22,500 bases of DNA from Prorocentrum cordatum (taxonomy: Eukaryota; Sar; Dinophyceae; Prorocentrales; Prorocentraceae), in the NCBI GenBank assembly GCA_963575745.1, contig CAUYUJ010003554.1, positions 1 through 22,500 of the forward strand. The letters run 5' to 3'. Shown here piece by piece: positions 16,717 through 22,500 of the stretch (position 1 is its first letter; each line of letters opens with the position of its first letter). The position numbers were made by a program, and so were the translations under genes. Below the pieces are notes generated by a model that did not search any database, was not told the origin of the DNA, and saw only the letters and a program-made list of their open reading frames with translations.

Positions 16717-18189
16717 ATGTTGTCGTCTGACAGCGCATCAAGTTCTGAACGTCCTCACACTGATCGCAGCCGCAGTGATGCGGCTAAGGAACATCGAAGG
16801 AGAGAGCGCCCTCGTCAGGATTACGATGCTCCTCCTGCGAGGCGCCGTGAAGATTGTGCACGGCGTGTTCCACGTGATGAGCGCCCTGCTCCTCATGCTG
16901 AACGCGGTGGTCGTGAAAGACGATCTGGGCGTGCTGGTGCTCCCGCTGCGGCTGTTGACGCACACCGCCCTGTTCATGGGGACCCTCTGCTTGCACGTGA
17001 TCCTTGGAGGCGTGATGCTGATGGTACTACTGCGGAACGGCTTCCGCTTTCTTCTCTGGAAGCAGCCCAGATTGGCGCTGCCATGGAAGCAGCTCCCACG
17101 TTCCCGTCGCAAGAACAAGCTGCTTGGCAAGTGGCTCACAGAGCACGCCCCGCCGCTGCAGCTGCTACTGCTCGCGTGTCTGATGATGGTCATCACGTTG
17201 CCGGAGAACCCCCTGTCGGTGAACCTCCTCTGCGGGCTCCAGCTACTCCCATCTCGGGCACTGCCACACCAGGTGCTTCATCGGACTTTCGCCAAATGGA
17301 GGCGCGTCTTCGGGAAGCTGTTCAGGTGGATGCAGAGGCCATTCGTGTCGCCACTACTGCGGCAGCCACTGCTGCTGCTGCGTCGCAGCTTGAGTCGATC
17401 GCCAGTCAACTTCGTGCGACATTTGTGCAAGAACAGGCTAAGACGATCAGGCGAATCGACGCGCAAGCACGAGAGGTCCAGGACTTGCGACAGAGACAAG
17501 ACAAAGCAGCTGCTGCTCAGGACGCCATGCGCACCGAGGTCGAGGCCATCAAGCAACAGCTCGCCATGGCTGAGTCGCAGCTCCCGTTCGACGTCGAGAA
17601 CCTGGCCACATGGGATCGAGCGGTGGACCCACATATTTTTTCAATTGGTGTCGTCGCTCCTGCCGCTCCAAAAGCTGTCAGTGAGGCTCTTACTGCTTGG
17701 ATTGCTGATGCGAAGTTGCAACGGAACCAGATCGAGCTCGTCGGAGATGTCGTGGCTAGGCGCTTCACAGTCAGAGTACTTGGAACTAAAGCCGAAGCCA
17801 GCTCTCGTGCCACAGCATTGGTCCGAAGTTTGCGAACCTCCACTGGCTGGAGGTCATTCAACGTTGTTTCCACCGAGGGCGCCACGGTTGCTATGTATGT
17901 ATCCACGGACAAGAGCCCAAAGATGGTCAGAGGTGAGGTGCAAGCCAAGAAGATGTGCAAGCTATTGGAAGATGCGCATCCATCTCTTACGTGGAGATGC
18001 CGAAGAGCTCAGTACCAAGTCTTGGTCAACAGTATCCCGTGCTGTCAATTGGAACCGAGAGCCCAGGATGAACCTACAAGAATCAAGTGGAACCTTCATG
18101 CCACCGCTCAATTCAACATTGACAAGGATAGTATCGAAGCAGCGTTTTCTTCAGCTTTCTCGGCGGTGGAGGTGCGGTGGTCTGGGTAG
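16717..18189 (+). CDS. LINE ORF1 protein (coiled-coil, presumed RNA-binding)
   Basis: The product is 490 aa, starting at ATG 16717, the first ATG in this frame after the spliced leader. Residues 1-100 are rich in Arg, Asp and Ser (SRSDAAKEHRRRERPRQD). Residues 130-185 are Ala/Pro-rich. About 190-288 shows a long helical, heptad-like stretch (QMEARLREAVQ, QLESIASQLRATF, AREVQDLRQRQDK), most likely a coiled coil for self-association. About 335-485 is a compact mixed domain (RFTVRVLGTKAEASS, MYVSTDKSPKMVRGEVQAKKM) where an RNA-binding fold would be expected, though I cannot name it. ORF1 proteins of two-ORF LINEs package the element RNA with ORF2 protein; that role is inferred from position and architecture. 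The last 122 nt overlap ORF2. Confidence 0.8.
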   Translation: MLSSDSASSSERPHTDRSRSDAAKEHRRRERPRQDYDAPPARRREDCARRVPRDERPAPHAERGGRERRSGRAGAPAAAVDAHRPVHGDPLLARDPWRRDADGTTAERLPLSSLEAAQIGAAMEAAPTFPSQEQAAWQVAHRARPAAAAATARVSDDGHHVAGEPPVGEPPLRAPATPISGTATPGASSDFRQMEARLREAVQVDAEAIRVATTAAATAAAASQLESIASQLRATFVQEQAKTIRRIDAQAREVQDLRQRQDKAAAAQDAMRTEVEAIKQQLAMAESQLPFDVENLATWDRAVDPHIFSIGVVAPAAPKAVSEALTAWIADAKLQRNQIELVGDVVARRFTVRVLGTKAEASSRATALVRSLRTSTGWRSFNVVSTEGATVAMYVSTDKSPKMVRGEVQAKKMCKLLEDAHPSLTWRCRRAQYQVLVNSIPCCQLEPRAQDEPTRIKWNLHATAQFNIDKDSIEAAFSSAFSAVEVRWSG

Positions 18190-21100
18190 CACATGCTGGG
18201 CTCCGTGGGAGCCTTACCTTCGTGATGCGAATGCTGGTCTTCGGATCATCTGCTGGAACGCCCGCAGTCTTCTCTGCCTGAATTCCAGCAAGAGAGCGTC
18301 AAAGATGCGCCTATTATCTGAATACATGAGGCAACGCTTTCTCATCGTACTTCAAGAGGTGCGAGGTGATGAGCTGCGCCTTCAACGGCTGATTGATGAT
18401 ACCCCGTACTCATACGACTGCTACATGTCTGGCTTCGATGTGGCTGCGGGTGGCGTCGCTTTCTTGGTACCAGGTCATCCGCAACATCTACCTGTTCCTG
18501 CTGAGCTGAAGCCAATCTGTGTCTTGCGCCCCATTGTGCCCGGCCGAGTGGCTGCTCTGCATATCTCTTCCCCTGCGCACGAGTATACGATGTGTATCTT
18601 GAATGTCCACAATCATAACCTCTCGGCACTGGATGTGCATGAGGTCGAGCGTTTCTGGAATGAACAAGTTCTCTTAGCTCGGAACCATGAACGGACGTTC
18701 AAGTTCCTTGCTCTCGGAGATTTTAATATCCCTGAGTCTCCCCCTCGTTCCTTTCGATCCCCCCTTCAGGCTGCTTCTGGCCCTCTTCCCCCTACCCAAC
18801 TCCCTGTCATCGATAATCGTGGTCAGCATATGCAAGCTCGCTGGAGGCGCATGTTCTCTTCTGTCACGGAGATCACGTCTGATCTCCCTACTCGGTATGA
18901 CTCGCACAGACTGCAGGTCTCGTGCATCGATCGCTTCTTCCTTGCTGGCCCTGCCTCCCAGCAAATGTTGTTGGACGTCACTCTTCAGATTGCGCACGAA
19001 AGCACACAGCTCTCAGATCGAGGCTTGTCTGATCATGCAAGGCTCATGCTGAAAATTAAGCCTTCCACCCCGCGCGCTCAGCTCGAGCGAGCCATCCCGT
19101 CGTATTTGTTCAGGACTGAAGAATTTCGCACCATTTTTGCCTCTATGATTTCTCACACCGATTTCGACGAACTGCCCACCATTCGTGCTTGGCAAGGAAT
19201 CAAGGATATCATGTATGAAGCGGCCGCTCTCACACGAGACAAGTTGCAAGGATCTGAGTATCATAGGCAAGCCCATCCTGATGCTCCCATCACACGCATG
19301 TACCTGTTTCGCTCCATGGCACGTGCGCTGTGGCGGAATGATGTGTGCACTGCATCTCGGCTCATTGCCACTTCTCCTCTTGCTGCCTCCCATCTCGTCG
19401 TCTCGGATGGCATCGTCGGTCTTCTCTCCCCTCCCACCTTCCATGCGCAGTGCGATGCTGTCAATGATGAATGGCATCAGCTCAGAGCTCTTCGGGCGTC
19501 AACGAATGCTTCACAGTATGATGAATTCGGTAGGCACAAGGATGTGTTCTTTCAGCGTAAGATTGAACGGAAAGCTGCTCGTCGTGCGCGCCTGTGGACA
19601 CCGTGGGCACGTCAGATTAGGCTCGAAGGTGTGCGCGTGCATGTACATGATGGTCCCACTGCGTCTGAAGTCACGGTTTGCAATGATGAAGGGATATTCC
19701 AGGCAGTCCAGCAGCATTGGCAGCCGGTCTTTGCTGCGCAAGAAGCGTGTGATGAAGATATCTCTCGTTTCTTGCACTCTGTTCTTCCTCCTGCTCCTAC
19801 CTTCGACGCTCCTCTCCCCAGTGTAGCAGCCCTTACGCACGCCATCCAGCGTGCTAAGCCGAGTGCTCCTGGACCTGACAGGATCCCATACGCTGCGTGG
19901 ATTTCCCATCCGCTAGCCACTGATGTACTGCATCGCGTTCTTGTGCATATCTACTCTGGCGGGTTTTTGCCATGCGAAGCCAATCACTCACTGTTCGCTT
20001 TTCTCCCGAAGGGAGAAGAAACGTCGGATGCGGCTCGGATTACTCGGCGTTGTCAGGACCTCCGCCCCTTGAGTCTCAAGAACAGTGATGTGAAGGCGAT
20101 CGGCTCTGCTATCAACTTCACGTTGAAACCTTTGGTGGAAGCCAGGGTGCATAGCAGCCAGCAGGGGTATACTACTGGTCGTAACTTTGTGGGCAACATA
20201 CCCCTGCTGGATGCGGAGGCGAGACGAGCTGGCTGGCTCGAGCACGGCTCAGAGCGAAGGCCTCTCCTCCTCTCCTTCGATTTCAAAGCTGCGTTTCCCA
20301 GTCTGAATCGGCGATGGCTGGAGCTGGTACTGGCACACTATGGCGTCCCACTTGGGGTTCAATGGGCCATCAGTGCGTTGTATCACGCTCCCATCGCGTT
20401 CGCTCGTTTCGGTGACATGCCTCTCACCCCGATGTGCGAGTTGGCTAGTGGTGTATTGCAGGGCTGTCCTCTGTCAGGCAGTCTGTGGGCTCTCAGCATG
20501 GACCCTCTGTTGCGACATCTCCACAGGCCTTTCCCGTCACTTGACCATGGAGTGGTCCGAGCGTGTGCCGATGATATTGGGCTCATTCTTCTCTGTGTGA
20601 CACAGCTGTACTTGATCGCTGAGACGTTCTGTTTCGCCGAGCGCCTGGCTGGTCTAGCTTTGCAAGCATCGAAATGTGTCGCGGTCCCGCTTTGGGCCCC
20701 TTTGTCCGCGGAAGTCCGAAGCCAAACGATTCAAGATCTTGGGTCGGTGTGTGAGGGGTGGCGTTGTTTCCAGGTTTCGGATGTCGTCGAGTATTTGGGC
20801 GTTTGGCTTGGACCAGGCGCGACAACAGATATGCAGTGGCGCGCTCCAGCGGAGAAATGGTGGAAGCGGATCCACTTGGCCAGCATCACTCGTGCTCCTC
20901 CGTCCGCCCTCACTCTGTTGTATGCCTCTGCCATTCTCCCCACCCTCAGTTATGTCGCCCAGCTGTTTTTGCCCATCCCACGTCTATTGAAGCGTGAAAT
21001 TCATGGCTTGCACAAGCTTTATCGTCTCCCTCCGAATGCTCTCAGGAAATGTGACCTGCTATCTTTGAAGCGTTGGTGCAGAGGAGGAGGTCCCACGTCC

Positions 21101-21976
21101 ATCCTTGCCCTCTGCCTCGCGTCACTGTGGCGCACGTGCACGACCACTCTCTCGGGATGGAGATCTTCGCTCACGCGTCTTCAGCGAGCTGCAGAAGGTG
21201 CCGCGCCTCTGCCTCGTTTTTCGGCGGGCTGTTGGTCCCCCGCTTGGTGGCAAGAGCAGACGTCAATTGTCCAAAGATTTGAGGACGCGTGCATGTGCAA
21301 ACCTGTGCAATTGTATCGCACGTGTAGTGTTTCATCGGACATTCTGCGCACCGCGGTGAGAGCTGGACGGGCTGAGGCTGCCAGGGCCGTGGCCGAATGT
21401 GAATCCCGAAGGCCCAAGGTGCAGCGAGCCGTGCTCCACGAACTCTCTCGCCAATTGTTTCCTGATAATTTCGTTGACACCATTCGCCGACGTCTGCGGA
21501 AGTGGTACCCTGACTTGGTTCTCCCTCCTGATCTGCATGCTCGCTGGCTCTTTCTCAGATCCTATCTCGCCAAATGTAAGCCTGCTGTCAGATGGTGTGT
21601 GATAAAGACACTTTGTGGCGCGTGGACGACTAGCAATAGAATGCATGTCATCCCAGGCTCCAAATCATGCTTACTCGGATGCCCGCAGTGCACTGATTGT
21701 GTACAGCATTATCTTGTTTGTGACAGATTCCTTGAGCTTGTGGCCGACCCACAGCGACCGATAAGTTCTGATGTGTTAGTTCGTTTGGGCCTGGGGGGCG
21801 AAGCGGCGCATGTGGGTCGGTTTTCGCTCGGACATGTCGTTCGCTCGCTCACCCTTGCCTTTTACATATATCACGCCATGAAGGGAGAGATCGGCGCTCC
21901 CCCTCACGATTACAATCCAGTCTCGGACGCTGCTCGCTTTCGCGCCCTTGCCATTCAGAGGCTTCGCGAGAGCTAG
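18068..21976 (+). CDS. LINE ORF2: APE endonuclease, reverse transcriptase, Cys/His finger
   Basis: The product is 1302 aa from ATG 18068 (ATG 18098 is also in frame). An APE-type endonuclease covers about residues 58-328: WNARS (Asn 64), QEV (Glu 97), GDFN (Asp 218, Asn 220), CIDRFF and SDH (321-323), which would nick target DNA. The reverse transcriptase covers about 585-915: PGPDRIPYAAW, FLPKG, RPLSLKNSD, SFDFKAAFPSLN (catalytic Asp 738), GVLQGCPLSGSL, CADDIG (Asp pair 835-836) and YLGVWLGP. A finger, C-x4-C-x2-C-x3-C-x3-H-x4-C or close to it, begins at residue 1201. The frame is +1 relative to ORF1 and stays open upstream to 16577 through all of ORF1; that upstream part is a Leu-rich shadow. 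Translation may use internal initiation, restart or a +1 shift. No inactivating mutation is seen. Confidence 0.9.
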   Translation: MNLQESSGTFMPPLNSTLTRIVSKQRFLQLSRRWRCGGLGSTCWAPWEPYLRDANAGLRIICWNARSLLCLNSSKRASKMRLLSEYMRQRFLIVLQEVRGDELRLQRLIDDTPYSYDCYMSGFDVAAGGVAFLVPGHPQHLPVPAELKPICVLRPIVPGRVAALHISSPAHEYTMCILNVHNHNLSALDVHEVERFWNEQVLLARNHERTFKFLALGDFNIPESPPRSFRSPLQAASGPLPPTQLPVIDNRGQHMQARWRRMFSSVTEITSDLPTRYDSHRLQVSCIDRFFLAGPASQQMLLDVTLQIAHESTQLSDRGLSDHARLMLKIKPSTPRAQLERAIPSYLFRTEEFRTIFASMISHTDFDELPTIRAWQGIKDIMYEAAALTRDKLQGSEYHRQAHPDAPITRMYLFRSMARALWRNDVCTASRLIATSPLAASHLVVSDGIVGLLSPPTFHAQCDAVNDEWHQLRALRASTNASQYDEFGRHKDVFFQRKIERKAARRARLWTPWARQIRLEGVRVHVHDGPTASEVTVCNDEGIFQAVQQHWQPVFAAQEACDEDISRFLHSVLPPAPTFDAPLPSVAALTHAIQRAKPSAPGPDRIPYAAWISHPLATDVLHRVLVHIYSGGFLPCEANHSLFAFLPKGEETSDAARITRRCQDLRPLSLKNSDVKAIGSAINFTLKPLVEARVHSSQQGYTTGRNFVGNIPLLDAEARRAGWLEHGSERRPLLLSFDFKAAFPSLNRRWLELVLAHYGVPLGVQWAISALYHAPIAFARFGDMPLTPMCELASGVLQGCPLSGSLWALSMDPLLRHLHRPFPSLDHGVVRACADDIGLILLCVTQLYLIAETFCFAERLAGLALQASKCVAVPLWAPLSAEVRSQTIQDLGSVCEGWRCFQVSDVVEYLGVWLGPGATTDMQWRAPAEKWWKRIHLASITRAPPSALTLLYASAILPTLSYVAQLFLPIPRLLKREIHGLHKLYRLPPNALRKCDLLSLKRWCRGGGPTSILALCLASLWRTCTTTLSGWRSSLTRLQRAAEGAAPLPRFSAGCWSPAWWQEQTSIVQRFEDACMCKPVQLYRTCSVSSDILRTAVRAGRAEAARAVAECESRRPKVQRAVLHELSRQLFPDNFVDTIRRRLRKWYPDLVLPPDLHARWLFLRSYLAKCKPAVRWCVIKTLCGAWTTSNRMHVIPGSKSCLLGCPQCTDCVQHYLVCDRFLELVADPQRPISSDVLVRLGLGGEAAHVGRFSLGHVVRSLTLAFYIYHAMKGEIGAPPHDYNPVSDAARFRALAIQRLRES

Positions 21977-22005
21977 GCGAACTGGACTCTTCATGGGACG
22001 TTCAC

Positions 22006-22023
22006 TCCTCCTCCTCCTCCTCC
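22006..22023. repeat. (TCC)6 at the 3' end of the intact LINE
   Basis: Six perfect TCC units begin 30 bases after the ORF2 stop codon (21974-21976). They match the motif and strand of the (TCC)13 at the 5' flank. They may be target duplication, a split of the original microsatellite, or the element's own repeated tail. Confidence 0.9.
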
Positions 22024-22112
22024 CTTCCACCACACATGCTGGTCGCTACTCTAGACGCGTCGTATAGTCCCACCAGCCCCGAAAACCGTCGTATCCCCAA
22101 GGGGGGAGAATG

Positions 22113-22275
22113 GAGGAGGAGGAGGAGGAACCCGAGGAGGAGGAGGAGGAGGAGGAGGAGGAGGAGGAGGAGGAGGGGGAGGGGGAGGGGGGGGGCAGGG
22201 AGAGGGGGAGGGAGGAGGAGGAAGGAGGAGGATTGGCGGATGAGGAGGAGAGGAGGAGGAGGAGGAGGAGGAGGG
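22113..22275. repeat. (GGA)n microsatellite
   Basis: GAGGAGGAG runs with GGGGGAGGGGG interruptions near 22175-22200 and a few GATTGGCGGATG-type breaks. The + strand is purine-rich, opposite in orientation to the nearby (TCC)6. Poly-Arg and poly-Gly frames here are spurious. Confidence 0.92.
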
Positions 22276-22389
22276 CGACCAGAAAGGCCAGTGGCCTTTT
22301 GGATGCTTCTCGGAGTCTACTCGGATGTTGGGGCGTCTGGGGGGGGGGCTCTTGGCGGCCCCAGGGGCATATCGGTGCGCTTTTGATGC

Positions 22390-22500
22390 ATCGGGGTAGC
22401 CTCATGGGGCCTCGTGGGGCTTTTAGGGGGGCCTCTTGGGGACCTCTTGGGGGTCTCTTGGGGCCTCCTGGGCGCCTCCTGGGGCACCCTTGGGAGCCTT
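22390..22500. repeat. G-rich minisatellite (GCCTCTTGGGG-like units)
   Basis: Units of about 11-13 bases of the form GCCTC-NTGGGG recur: GGGGCCTCGTGGGGC, GGGGGGCCTCTTGGGGACC, TCTTGGGGGTCTC and TTGGGGCCTCCTGGG. They run off the right edge. Four or more closely spaced G runs allow quadruplex folding. No coding content is supported. Confidence 0.75.

Larger units (their letters stand above)
16474..22005 (+). mobile_element. Full-length two-ORF APE-type non-LTR retrotransposon with DinoSL at its 5' end
   Basis: The element is about 5.5 kb. In order it has a 22-base spliced-leader copy, a leader of about 220 bases with two tiny upstream ORFs, ORF1 (490 aa), ORF2 (1302 aa from the ATG at 18068) and a 3' untranslated part of only about 30 bases. 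There are no long terminal repeats, and I saw no RNase H or integrase motif. Neither ORF has a disabling stop, and all endonuclease and polymerase residues I can check are present, so it is young or still active. It sits between (TCC)13 and (TCC)6 with no other target-site duplication visible. I do not assign a clade: two ORFs, an APE endonuclease and a C-terminal Cys/His finger occur in several LINE groups. Confidence 0.88.

Noticed and set aside
16577-18067. N-terminal 497 codons of the 1799-codon frame as part of ORF2
   Set aside because: The translation is a Leu-rich shadow of ORF1 with no domain; the usual endonuclease start lies about 60 residues after ATG 18068.

Overview
The window looks like nuclear DNA of a dinoflagellate. 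The decisive marker is at 16474-16495: an exact 22-base copy of the dinoflagellate trans-spliced leader (DinoSL), fused to the 5' end of a full-length retrotransposon. High GC, very long simple-sequence tracts, few genes and no bacterial signals (no operons with ribosome binding sites, no tRNA or rRNA genes seen) agree with this. I cannot name the genus.

Layout. 1-2425: about twenty copies of a 108-bp satellite, with the array turning round abruptly at 2145/2146. 2586-5390: very long (GAT)n tracts interrupted by about 560 bp of almost pure purine (GGA)n, with a 220-bp internal duplication. 5391-7600: mostly non-coding sequence with a reversed (ATC)n tract, small repeats, a hairpin, a (GA)n tract and a (CCT)27 tract. 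7601-9829: a 5'-truncated, frameshifted non-LTR reverse transcriptase relic whose open frame runs on to 10445. 9880-11320: GC-rich sequence with a 90-bp tandem repeat. 11322-11456: (TCC)n. 11475-13132: a compositionally different block with three unrecognised, consecutive or overlapping open frames (233, 200 and 81 aa); the first two are joined by TAATG. 13133-16437: AT-rich then GC-rich non-coding DNA with polypyrimidine, polypurine and G-run tracts. 16474-22005: an apparently intact two-ORF LINE. ORF1 has an Arg-rich start, a coiled coil and a C-terminal domain. ORF2 has an APE endonuclease, a reverse transcriptase and a Cys/His finger. 22006-22500: (TCC)6, (GGA)n and a G-rich minisatellite.

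How it works together. The only system I can identify functionally is retrotransposition. The intact LINE carries everything expected of an autonomous APE-type element, and the DinoSL at its 5' end shows that its template was a trans-spliced mRNA. It lies between (TCC)13 and (TCC)6. The older reverse transcriptase relic also begins directly at (CCT)27 and is followed by TCN/TCC tracts, which suggests that this family inserts into (TCC)n/(GGA)n microsatellites. The 11.5-13.1 kb ORF block is the least explained part and deserves a sensitive homology search. Most other long open frames are artefacts of low-complexity repeats.
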